Shown here: positions 45,444 to 55,490 of the stretch, piece after piece
How the letters are laid out: every line of letters begins with the position of its first letter
Position numbering within the stretch: the first letter of the stretch is position 1
Assembly (NCBI GenBank): GCA_025331445.1
Contig: JAIWNE010000136.1
Coordinates: forward strand, 1-64,000
Reading direction: 5' to 3'
Source of the DNA: Blakeslea trispora
Lineage: Eukaryota > Mucoromycota > Mucoromycetes > Mucorales > Choanephoraceae
Length of the DNA stretch: 64,000 nucleotides
The notes under the pieces: model-generated
Seen by the model: the letters and a program-made list of their open reading frames with translations, nothing else
What the model was told of the DNA's origin: nothing
Databases searched by the model: none
Translations under genes and position numbers: made by a program

Positions 45444-47608
45444 CACTACAAAAAATTTACACTTGAGGCCTGAAAGTGATAAAAAATTTCCTACATTAAA
45501 TGGGTCCTTTCACGGGGTTTTTTAGCAGTAAAAAATCAAATCTCTCAAAAATGGTCAGAATTTGCTGAAACTTGAACAGAGTGTATCCCTAATTGTCTAG
45601 AATACACCCATGTAAAAATATTGAAGTCTTTACTGCAAACATATGCTTCTTTATAGCTATTGAATTACAATTTTATTTAACCTATAAAAAAAAGGTCAAA
45701 AAATTTCAAAGCGCTAAAAAATGTCTGGTTTCTAGGCTTTGTCACACATTAAAAAAAGGAGAGAGAGAAAAAAACTCTGATAGGCAAGCAGAAAACAAAC
45801 CAAAGCCCCATTTTTAAAACTGCTAAGTATGCTTAAAAAGGAATGTTATGTTCTAAGCTGATACTATTAGTATTTTTGTTGCTCATCGAGAAAGTCTCTT
45901 CAACTAAACCATCTCTTATTCTATCAAAAAAAACATTTAATTACGATATTATGGTCAAGCTTTCGCAAGCATTGTATTTGGTGGCTATAAAAGTACGATT
46001 TACTACAATAAAAGGTGTCGTTTTATAAAAAAAAAGTAGTTTATTATTGTTTAAGGGTTCAAATATAAATCATCTCTACACTTGGTTGAAAGAAAACAAA
46101 ACACAACTGTGAATGTACTGATGTTGAGCGAATGTAGCTTCAAAATACTAGATGAGCTGAAATCACGCTGTGTACACCTTGTAGTCTAAATGGTATTAAT
46201 CTGTTAAAAAAAAATAAATTTTCAAAAAGAAATAAAAAGAAAAAAATCGGAATTAGAATAATACAGATCCTGAGCGTTGATTGGAACAAGCCAAAAAAAA
46301 AGATGTAAAAACCAATAAAATTTTGTGTGTTCCTTTTTTTTCTCTTTATTTCCTTTTCTTTATCTTCTCTTCTCTCAGTGGTTTCAGGTTTGTATTTTAC
46401 AAAAAGAAAAAAGCTAATACTAATATAGATCAACCTGCGTTTAGAGTAGCCTCAAACAATCAACTAGTCTTATTATTGTACATGATGCTAGAAAGGTAAA
46501 CACTTTGCTTATTTATAAGAGCATCACTAACATTTATATGTTAAAATCTTGTAGTGTGTTGACTAGCTCTGCGTCTACGGTTGTTGCAAATAAGCTGGCA
46601 AGCCCCAACATAGGTTACTGTGTAAGTAGAAAAATTTGATAAGCTTATTTAGTCGCTAACTTTGAGTTGATTCTATCTACTAGATAATCTGTTCTGTATA
46701 TCTGTAAAGGCCAAATCTTAAAGCATCTAAAGGTGATTTTTTTTGTTTATTATCATATAATAAGCTGGTTCTAATCCCTTTATTTCATTCTATTTTTATA
46801 GTAACCTATATGGTCATCACAAGAACCAAGCCGCTTTTGCGCTATTTTGCCTTTCTGTAGCTGTTATGACAAGTATTCCGTAGCAAAAAATGTATCTCCA
46901 AAGGTAAGTAAAAATTCTCAAGACTGCAATACGTTTGGCCAGTAAAGAGGCCAAAGTGAGCATGGGAACCTGGTACGTTTAACATAGAATAAGCCAATGG
47001 TGCGACGTATAGAGTACGCCCAATATATAGTATATAGTAATATTTGCAATAAATAAACCAATAATATTAAAGAATACAAAAACGTTTTCCGTATTATATT
47101 TTAGCCGTATACTAAAACAGTAATGATACAAGGCATAGCAGCCAATAAACAAAAGCAATATACCAAATAAAGAACACATCTTTAAACCAAGGTCGAATAG
47201 CAAAGAAGTGTATTTATAGCATTCGTTAATAATGTAACGTAAAAGAGCCTATGAGAATGAAACAGTGTAAACGCCGAACTTTTCTTTAGAGCAATAACAT
47301 GCTACACGTTTCAAGCAAAAGAGCAAATAGGATTGAGGTATAGGCCTGTAATGTTGGTTGAAAGTTAAAGATCACAGGCCGAAAGGTATGTTTTTTGCCT
47401 GCTTAAAGAAAGGTACATTTCAAGAAAATTAAGGCCTGAATGGTATAATTTTTGTCTGCTTGAAAAATTATACATTTCACGCAACATTGAGGCCTGAAAG
47501 GTATAATTTCGCTTAAATATACACCTTGTCACATTAATGTAGTTTGTACATTTCACGGAACTTTCGCCGTGAAAGTTCCATGAAATGTATAAATTTTTTT
47601 TTGTAGTG
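45444..47608 (+). mobile_element. CACTA family B, copy B2 (internally deleted)
   Basis: Ends CACTACAAAAAATTT and (other strand) CACTACAAAAAAAAATTT. The flanks GAT (45441-45443) and GAA (47609-47611) are an imperfect 3-bp duplication. Sequence 45500-45650 matches the B1 left arm and 46910-47290 matches B1 17220-17600. No transposase or accessory gene remains. Subterminal motif AGGCCTGAAAGG differs from that of B1. Confidence 0.85.
46370..46910 (+). ncRNA. Micro-exon transcript in B2 right arm (predicted)
   Basis: Segments with splice-like borders: GGTTTCAG|GTTTGT (about 46388), AGAAAG|GTAAAC (46496), TTGTAG|...TTACTGT|GTAAGT (46554-46620), CTACTAG|...CTAAAG|GTGATT (46682-46732) and TTATAG|...CCAAAG|GTAAGT (46801-46904). 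Borders and downstream sequence match B1 16660-17225. The 46554 exon is open in one frame (LTSSASTVVANKL); the next is not, so coding potential is doubtful. Confidence 0.5.
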
Positions 47609-48009
47609 GAAGGTACTTTAATTGACTGTAACTAGTGGAGTAAAGGTACAGGACCCAGTTAAGTAGTGAGCAGAAGAAGAAGGTTTTTATTTATTAATCT
47701 GTCAAATTATTACTGGTTTTTGCCTTTTAGTTGGCGCCCTTTGAGATTTTGGATCACGGCTTTTGAGACTGTCTTTGCGGCCTTTGCCAAAAAAAATTGC
47801 TTTGATTGAACTGTAGTTCGCGGTCTTTGAATCGGGCAATAGATATCACTCTTCAAAGAAATGCTTTGCAGAGACATTTCAAAATACAACTCAAAAAATA
47901 TATTTATGCACTTGCTTCAGGAAGTTAAAACGTTTTGTATTGCTAATGAGCTTTTATTTTTTTATTAATTTCTTTTCATAACATATTTCAAACTACGAAA
48001 TTAATTTTT

Positions 48010-49535
48010 TTAGAGCATGGGCTCTAGATTTAAACACTTGTCAAAGAAAGTTGTGGCATGTCTAATCCAACCTTCACAGTCCGAGACAGTTACCGTTCTT
48101 GCAGCCACATCAATACGGGGGATGAGAGTATCCTTTTCGGTAACCTCGCCTCTGCGCACATGCATCTTGATTTTGGACCACATTTCCTCAATTGGATTGA
48201 GGAAAGGGGAGTACTTTGGGAGATACATGCATTTGTACCCGCGAGAGACGATCAGGCTTTCCACCTCCTTGCTAGTATGAATGGGCGCATTGTCCATAAC
48301 CAAGTACCGGCCTTGCATGCCGTGCGAGTCCAGAACATCCATAGTTGCCGCGAGGAATTGGAGGTAGTGGGTCGTTCTTGTACCCACACGGCCGTTCACC
48401 ACATCGACGCCGGTTTCAGAGAGTTGCAACTTTCTCTTTTTTTTCCCCCAGAAACAGCAGTAGGGCGACGCACCATCAAATTCACAATGCCTTTTTCGCA
48501 CATGGCGCCGATAATCGAGATGGATACACCACGCTGAGTAGCAACTTCAATTTTTGCCGGCGTACCAGAAACAGAGCGACCAAATGTTCTTTTTATGTTC
48601 ATGTTGAACCCAGCCTCGTCGATGAAGATGCAATTCTTCATGCAGTCAAAGTCCTCCAAAGAGAGCCAAACAGAAACCCGATTCTTTCTCAGCTGAAGAG
48701 TCTCAGCGGTGTTACGTGCCTTGGGTAGCTTTTCCAGCTTCTTCATCGTTAGGTTGCAATGCTTTTTCAAATGCTTCGAGATAGCATAAATGGTGATCTC
48801 CAACCCAGGAAAAGCCTTCATGACGGCCACTCTTGCTTCGTTAAGAGTGGCGTCGGCCTTTTTCTCATAGAAGTCCAAGAAGAAAAGCGAGTGTGCCTGG
48901 AAGAGCTTTTGATTGCCATACTTGCGCTCTTTTGGAGGAGCAGGAACGGGAGCATTTTCTTCTTCATCGGTATCGACCTCCATGGTCTCCTTCTTTCTTG
49001 CTTCTTCCACCAAGATACGAGCCTTACGGACATAGTCCTGGGCAGTACGGACTACGATCCCCGTTTCCCTGGCAGCTTCAGAGGCGAACTTTCCTTCCAA
49101 GAAGACCAGACGGAAGAGCTCGTTGACCTGTTAAATGAACAATGATATTAATTTCTTTTCTTAACTTTGTAATGTAGTTTAGTGCTTTACCTGAGTCTCA
49201 GTATACTTGCGGTACTGAGTCTTTACTATCTGGTTGGCCTTTGGGATCACATCAACATCAACGCTGCCTTTGGAACTTTTGTTGGCCTTGCTGCCTGCTG
49301 TGTTTAAATTGACGGCGACAGGCATAAAGTTTGACAATGTCAAAATTTGCTGAACCTCATTGTCAGGGCTGTTGGTGTTGACCCATTCCATTTCTACTGC
49401 TTGAGCAAAGTCGTCTTGAACGCTACGAGTTTCGTATTGCTCAAAGGCATCAGCTTCAAGTCCTTGGAAGCATTCTTCAACCATGGCGCAGTGCTTGTCC
49501 ATAACAAAAGAGTAAGAGTTGTTGGTGCTTGACAT
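48010..49535 (-). pseudogene. IS630-like DDE transposase (two exons, -1 frame change)
   Basis: The ATG at 49535 (MSSTNNSY) starts exon 1, which ends TETQ at GTAAAG; a 63-bp intron (49128-49190) is followed by exon 2, VNELFRLVFLEGKFAS. The latter is a helix-turn-helix (EAARETGIVVRTAQDYVRKA), then an acidic linker and the catalytic domain: CIFIDEAGFN (first Asp), YLVMDNAPIH (second Asp) and FLNPIEEMWSKIK (Glu). The frame shifts by -1 at GGGGGAAAAAAAAG (48437-48449), between the first and second Asp. This is either an indel in the A8 run or programmed slippage on A_AAA_AAA. Apart from that it is intact, with a total of about 485 residues. Confidence 0.88.
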
Positions 49536-49739
49536 TTTTAGTAAGTAGAAAATAATAAGAGTATCAGTGAGAGATATGGAATGTTAGAAAGACAAGTTAC
49601 TCATTTCTTTTATAGAAAAAAATTAACAGCCATCATCTTGTCAAGAACGACAGCTATGATATCAATGTATGTAATGAACATAGTTAAAACGTCATTAATA
49701 ATCAGTGGAAGAGAGTTTTAGACAAGATAATGATGAGCG

Positions 49740-50290
49740 CAGAGTACATAAAAATCTTAATGAACGTAATGAACGTAAGGAACGTAATGAACATAATGGC
49801 GTAAAGAACATAAAGAACGCAATGAACGCAATGAACGTAATGAACATAATGGCGTAATGAACATTACGAACTTAATGGTGTGATAGCGGAGAAAGTCAGT
49901 GCACAGGCTGTCAAAATGTGATGTACATAAAAAACTTAGTGAACGTAATGAACAAAATGAGCATAATGATACAATAATGAAGGCGGAGTATGTAAATCCA
50001 GAAAAAAAAACCCAAGTGCACACAAGAACTATAATGAACACAATGAACACAATGAACATAAGAACATAATGACGCAACACAGTAAGCAAATTTAACGAAC
50101 ATAAGTATGTTAATGAACACAATGATATCAATGAACATAATCATATCAATAAGCAGAACAATCTTAATGAACATAACATTTTTAATGAACATAACATTTT
50201 TAATGAACATAACATTTTGAATGAACATAACATATCTATTGAGCATAACGTTTTCAATGAACATTGCATTTTTGATAAACAGAACGATCA
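49740..50290. repeat. Tandem repeat with AATGAACATA units
   Basis: Degenerate units of AATGAACGTA / AATGAACATAATGGCGT over the first part, then four near-perfect 18-bp units AATGAACATAACATTTTT at 50166-50235. It lies upstream of the transposase start, between the two divergent genes, where a promoter or transposase-binding array would be expected. Confidence 0.88.
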
Positions 50291-50341
50291 TACTGAAGAG
50301 AGCAATTTTATAAAATCAAAAAGTTCTCATACAATGCAACA

Positions 50342-50776
50342 TGTGATATTTAGGTATGAAAATAGATAAAGGTTTTTTAGGAGAAAAAATATAGTAAGTA
50401 GTTTGAGACTGTTTTACGTATGCCTTTATTATGAACAAAATAAATGAGAGTATTTATACCAATTGCTATCTACTATTGCTATTACGTCTTTGACTTCCTT
50501 TAGTCTTTACTCTTTACTAAATCTGGATATTTAAGAGAACAATGTCATAGACTAGTTTGTGTCACCTTTAATGACATATTGACATTTTACTTTCTTTGGC
50601 AATATTTATTGCTTATCATCTTCTTTAGTCCAGATTCATAACACTTGCTTATGAAATCATTCTAGACTGACATAATGTTGATAGGATTACTTAATCCAAT
50701 TATGATGTAGATCTTTATATACAAAAATAGACTTCAACTCTTAAGGAATTCATGTTCAGACAAGCCAAACACGACA
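50342..50776 (+). mobile_element. Solo LTR in the IS630-like element
   Basis: 435 bp, TGTGATATTTAGG to CAAACACGACA, flanked by a perfect 5-bp duplication CAACA (50337-50341, 50777-50781). Same family as the LTR at 8444-8868 but opposite orientation. The perfect duplication suggests a younger insertion. Confidence 0.93.
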
Positions 50777-51198
50777 CAACATAATGGACGCTATCATACT
50801 GCTTCTACAACGAAAGAATAGTTGCAAGTGAAAGCAGAAGATGGACGTAATTTGTGTACCTGACATACTTGCGAAGCAAAAAAAAAATTAAAGAGCGCAT
50901 CAAAAATTTAAATTCAGTGAGCGCGAAATGATGTTCTACAGGCTCGCGAAGACTTTAACAGGAAAATGGCAACACCTATTACTTCAACGGAGCACAGACG
51001 GTATGACAAAGAGGGAAAGCATTACGTATCGTCATAGTCATAAAATGTAATTGCTTTCAGGGACGTAAAGAATAGTAAAAAAAACTGCGCTGTCATTTAC
51101 AGTAAGGTTTATAAGCCAACATTGCTTGTTTACGTATATAACACTGATCTACAAAATTTAATAATTTGCTGAAGCTTTTTTATACATTTATTACACCA

Positions 51199-51684
51199 AT
51201 GATATTCTCTACTCTTGTCAAGAAAAACAAGAAGGCGCAAGAAGCAATCTCTACGCAAGAAGCAATTCCTTCGCAAGATTCAGCTATATCGGTTAAAACA
51301 CCAACTGAATTTAGCTCGAATGAAAAAACGAATTACTACGAGTTGCCGCAATCAATCGTTCAACTGGATTCATCTTTTAACCAGAACTTGAGACTAGAAG
51401 ATAGTGCATCCACAGCGGAAAAGGCTTCTGAAACACAAGAAAAGTAAAAGTCTTCAAAAAGAAGAAGAAATTACACAGAGGAAGATACCCATAACTGCCT
51501 CCACTTATACTTTGGTATGGGCTTGACAATGCGAGAGATTCATCACATAACAAGAATGTGCATAGGATCTATTCAACTACGTGTTAAGAAACAGAGAAAG
51601 AAATACCCTGAAAGACGTAGAGACATCAAAGTTACAGATGAAATGATTGACAACTTAAAGCAGCTTTGCGTGATGCAAATCTAA
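51199..51684 (+). pseudogene. Helix-turn-helix gene of the IS630-like element
   Basis: The ATG at 51199 (MIFSTLVKKNKK) opens a frame with two AISTQEA / AIPSQDS-like repeats, a Ser/Glu-rich linker, a stop TAA at 51445 and, in the same frame, 78 further codons: RRRNYTEEDTHNC, GLTMREIHHITRM, then a basic KKQRKKYPERRR and a helix up to TAA at 51682. The second part resembles a transposase-type helix-turn-helix. It lies inside the inverted repeats, divergent from the DDE gene. It may be an accessory DNA-binding protein, or a remnant of another transposase. Confidence 0.5.
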
Positions 51685-52373
51685 AAACAAATAGCTTTAC
51701 ACTTTCAATAAAGCTTGCTTTTGTGAGCATTTTTACTTTACAATTTTAAGACTGATGTTTGAACGAATAGCAATTTATACGCGCAACTTAACAGCTGAAT
51801 TGCTGTATTCTAAAACCAAGTGCGTATAAACTAACTTGTGGAAATTCCTGCACATGTAAAGTGTCTTTGAAAACTGAACTGTAAAACGCTCAACATTTTA
51901 ACTCTTTTATTCACTACGTATGTAGACATCGATGCAAATATATTACCAAACACACTCTACTTATTCCGTACAATTTTAACTTCAAACGTATGACCTACGA
52001 GCGCTTTCAAAAAAATTATTTAAGAGTGGTAAGTAGATTGTGTTGTTGCTTATGTAGAATTGCGTTGGAACATTTAGTTGTTAATGTATAACCAAAAAAC
52101 TTCTTGATCGCTATTTGAAAAACATATATAAAATATTTCAAAAACCAAATATACGTGCTTTAGATTACTTCTGATGGCGAAATTGATTTTTTGAGTTGTA
52201 TTTTGAAATGTCTCTGCAAAGCATTTCTTTGAAGAGTGATATCTATTGCCCGATTCAAAGACCGCGAACTACAGTTCAATCAAAGCAATTTTTTTGGCAA
52301 AGGCCGCAAAGACAGTCTCAAAAGCCGTGATCCAAAATCTCAAAGGGCGCCAACTAAAAGGCAAAAACCAGTA

Positions 52374-52598
52374 TTTATCTGTCACAATGTGTAGGAGATT
52401 GAATAATCTTTGTTTCTCAATTAATTGATCTCGACTGTTAGTATTTCGCTTAGTCGGTATTGGAGTAAACCGCTTACGGTTGCTCTTTGGCTTGAATCTA
52501 CTAAGCTCCTCTTCGATATCACTACCAGCAGTTATGACGAGGCCGACAGTTCTGTCAACTTCGTCAGGAGAAGTGAGCTTATCGTACGTTGTCAAATA
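52374..52598 (-). pseudogene. Basic C-terminal tail of a repeated gene (copy 1)
   Basis: Minus-strand frame beginning at the A6 boundary: TTYDKLTSPDEVDRTVGLV, EEELSRFKPKSNRKRF, reaching the IS630-like insertion at TA 52372; just beyond that insertion the frame ends. Both edges are element insertion points. Related to 40250-40420 and 45209-45443 by the RKxFxP box. Confidence 0.45.
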
Positions 52599-52679
52599 CA
52601 CTACACCGAAGAGGTTGGCAAACGAACCATGATTTTTACGGAACACACGTCTGCTTCGTACGGAACCTACTTGGCACTC

Positions 52680-52825
52680 CCAATTCATTTGCCGTCGTGA
52701 AAACCTGGGTTCGAAACACATCTGTTTCACACGACGGCAAATGAATTTCGATTAATGCATTCGTTACCACGACGGCAAATGAACCACGGTTACTGCCCCA
52801 ATTTCCATGACGGCAAACAGATTAC
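52680..52825. repeat. A6 subterminal repeats (ACGACGGCAAATG)
   Basis: Four copies of (C)ACGACGGCAAATGAA or its complement, about 45 bp apart, the fourth mutated (ATGACGGCAAACAG). Confidence 0.88.
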
Positions 52826-53369
52826 GAGAACTGCCTCGCTTCCAACGTGTGTTCCGTATCCATTGGAGCGACCTAATTGGATTACATTCTTGAAATAGTT
52901 CTTTCAATTGGCTTCTTTTCGCAAATATACATTCGATATTTCGTTCTGATTGGGTTCATACTCGGTATTTTTATTAAAATAGATGATTGCAATTGGATAG
53001 AATAGGCTTCTTTACGCAAATATACTTCTTTACAATTGGACTGTTTACAGCAAATATAGAGGATTAGAGGCTTAAAAAAGTGGCTTTTTATTATAGAAAA
53101 AACTTTTTTGATTGAAAATAGTGACTTTTTTATGGGGGTAAATACTAGGGGGATAGGATTAAAAACTAGGCAAAAACTAGGCAGAATGGCAGACGAAACG
53201 TCAAGAAAAATAAGACAAAATGGTAGGCAGAATGGTAGGCAGAATGGCAGACTAGGTCACAGTGGTTCTATAAGCTTCTTTGCACTCCTTGCACTTAAAC
53301 GATAGAAAATCCCAGGGAGAATGGCTATTACAACAATGGAACAGTTAGTTATACTCTTAGTATAGAATA

Positions 53370-54350
53370 ATATAGCTTACTTACATTAAAGAGACTTTAA
53401 GACGGTGTAGAAAGCAGCATACAATACCCAAGGGCAAAAGAAGCTTACAAACAGAAAGAAATCTATAGAGATTGAATGAGTTTTATATCAAAAGCGATAA
53501 TAAATATATTTACTTACGTCTCAAAGGATCATAGCACCCAAATTTTTGACCGGGAACGGTAGCGGTACATACAGCAACTAAATCAGAGCGGTTAGAAAAG
53601 TTTTCAGTCATGTCCATGAACTTTACTCACCTTTGTACTGACATCGCCGAGAAAAGATTAAACAATCACGCGCAACGATTTTTTCTTCGATTTTAAACCC
53701 CATTTGTAAAAAAGAAGACTAAACCGCTTATGGGCAACAAACTGACAAAAATCATTACCATAAATGGACGACGCAACTGACAAGAAGTCGTTCCATATAT
53801 GGATAGGAAAACTGCCACCCCCCATTCTTCTCTAGACCCCCCTTTTTCAAAATTGGTTGCATTTTTGGAATTCTCGATTATTGCAAATAAATGTGGCTTA
53901 TAAAAAATATCTTTTTATTTAAAAAAATATTGACCGCTGCCCCTGCCACTAGGCAGAACCACGTAATCGTTCCCACATCCCTGCTAGGCACTAGGAGATA
54001 TGGCTACTATACAGGCAGCAGAAACGCTATATACAGAGCAATAGACATAGCCCCAAGCAGAGAAGCAGGATTAGAAGAAGCAAAGAACGACTAACAGAAA
54101 GAGTAGACCCACGTACAGTTCTCTAAATGAATAAGTGGTATGTTAGTTAACTTGATAAGTAAACGCGTATAGTAGAGGGAATAACTTACCTTCGCAAGAA
54201 AAAGACCTAGCCTATAGCTTACCTAGAACAAGTAAGAGAAGATAGTTAGTAACAGAACTAAAAGGCATCTTTTGTATAGAAATACTTTACCTCAAATCAC
54301 TTCAGAACATAGCGTCAGCAAACATAACCATCAAACTTACCCTTGAAGGA
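53370..54350 (-). ncRNA. Micro-exon transcript in A6 right arm (predicted)
   Basis: On the minus strand, donor-like GTAAGT-type signals recur: the plus strand shows CTTACCC (54338), TTTACCTC (54288), CTTACCTAG (54213), CTTACCTTCG (54187), CTCACCTTTG (53628), CTTACGTCTC (53514) and CTTACATT (53379). Orientation and position match A2, A3 and A4. Confidence 0.45.
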
Positions 54351-55243
54351 TTAAAAGTGAAAGAAAAAGAAAGTGAAAATAACAGCCAAAAGACACAAAA
54401 AATCAGTTCAAAAATTGTGTCCGGTAGTCTAAATGAAATTACTTTGATTTTTTCTAAGTACTTTTTTTCCTTCAAAATTCACCTTACCCCCACATACACT
54501 CCTCATTCTCCTCCAATCATTTTACATCAAAGCCTAGCTAACCCCCCAATTTTGTCGCACCCCCTCAATCACTCACCCCCTTTTGTGTTTTTGTAGAACT
54601 TGGGTGCCGCATCTGCGCAAAAAATATCTCCGTTTCTTTCTCAGATTTTTCGCAAGTTTTTCATTCTCAACAACCAATAATAAAAGCCTCTTTGACTTGT
54701 GTAATCTGTGGACTTTAATTTCTGCGATTTTCTTGTGTAATTTTCTGTTATTTTAGACTGAAATCTTAATCTAGCCAATAGCTAAGCTCTATTTTGCTTT
54801 TTGACAAGCGATTTTACTATAAACGGGTGAAAAATCGTTTGGCGTGATGATAGAAATAGACCGCTAATTCTGAAAAAACGGTGAGTTAAATATGAAATGA
54901 TTTGCTTGTAAAGTCTTACCTTAAGCGATGTAATGATTTACATGAGTCCTCATAGAAAGCAAGACTTAATTGAATATTTATAATGAGTGAAATGTCAATT
55001 GAGCTTAGAACTAGTACTTACAAATTTTATTTGATCATTTTATAAAAATATATTAGAAAAGAAAAAGAAAAACGAATAAAAAAATTTTTTTTTCAAATTA
55101 TTTCTAAACAAGAAATGATGCCATAACAACGACCTTCCTTTTTTGTACATAAAACGAGCACAAAAAAGGGTTCTGTCAAAAATTGTTATAAATAGGAGTT
55201 GACAGATAGACAACATGCCTTCCTCATCTTTAATCATATCAAT

Positions 55244-55479
55244 ATGAACCAAATCCCTATTGTTGCCACTGCCTCCCCCGCTCTACCATCCGCCCCGTTG
55301 CCCGTTCTGCTGCCCGTCCTGTTGCTCGTCCTATTCCACATCCTGCTGTAATCACTGTCAAGGAACTCCAGGAAATAAAAGCTCGTCTAGCTGAATTGGA
55401 GGCCTTGAACCGTCCAGTTGCTTCTAGCACTGAACGTACTAGAAAAAAGTCCATCCATGGTAGAAACCCTGCCTTGCGC
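55244..55479 (+). pseudogene. CACTA accessory gene exon 1, copy A6 (frameshifted)
   Basis: The ATG at 55244 gives MNQIPIVATAS, almost identical to A2. After a one-base change in the Arg-Pro-rich stretch near 55295 the correct frame continues RPVARSAARPVARP, then VKELQEIKARLAELEALN (helix) and GRNPALR up to a GTATGT donor at 55480. A2 ends its exon NRALR at the same point. Later exons are not present. Confidence 0.8.
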
Positions 55480-55490
55480 GTATGTTTAAC

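Larger units (their letters stand above)
47713..52371 (-). mobile_element. Long IS630/Tc1-like element with two divergent genes
   Basis: Inverted repeats start CTGGTTTTTGCCTTTTAGTT, are about 180 bp long (47713-47895 and 52190-52371) and are flanked by TA (47711-47712, 52372-52373), the target used by the IS630-Tc1-mariner superfamily. 4.66 kb in total, including a 435-bp solo LTR. It contains a two-exon DDE transposase (-), a plus-strand helix-turn-helix gene at the other end, and a tandem repeat between them. Confidence 0.9.
52599..55490 (-). mobile_element. CACTA family A, copy A6 (inverted, partial)
   Basis: The right terminus CACTACACCGAAGAGG begins at 52599. Reading right-to-left it has the family A right-arm order: subterminal repeats (ACGACGGCAAATG, 52684-52820), the conserved block (52985-53160), TGCC-type repeats (53165-53255), micro-exon signals (53370-54350) and the first exon of the accessory gene (55244). 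No transposase and no second terminus were found; the element is lost beyond about 55490. Confidence 0.82.

Noticed and set aside
48017..49145. Several plus-strand frames over the IS630-like transposase.
   Set aside because: They are opposite-strand shadows of the DDE gene, which carries the catalytic motifs.
49757..50291. Long minus-strand frames rich in Met, Phe, Ile and Val.
   Set aside because: They are translations of the AATGAACATA tandem repeat; no gene signals and no conservation beyond the repeat.
52680..52825. Regularly spaced repeats resembling a CRISPR array.
   Set aside because: The repeats are short, vary in orientation, lie next to a CACTAC terminus in a eukaryotic genome, and fit subterminal repeats.
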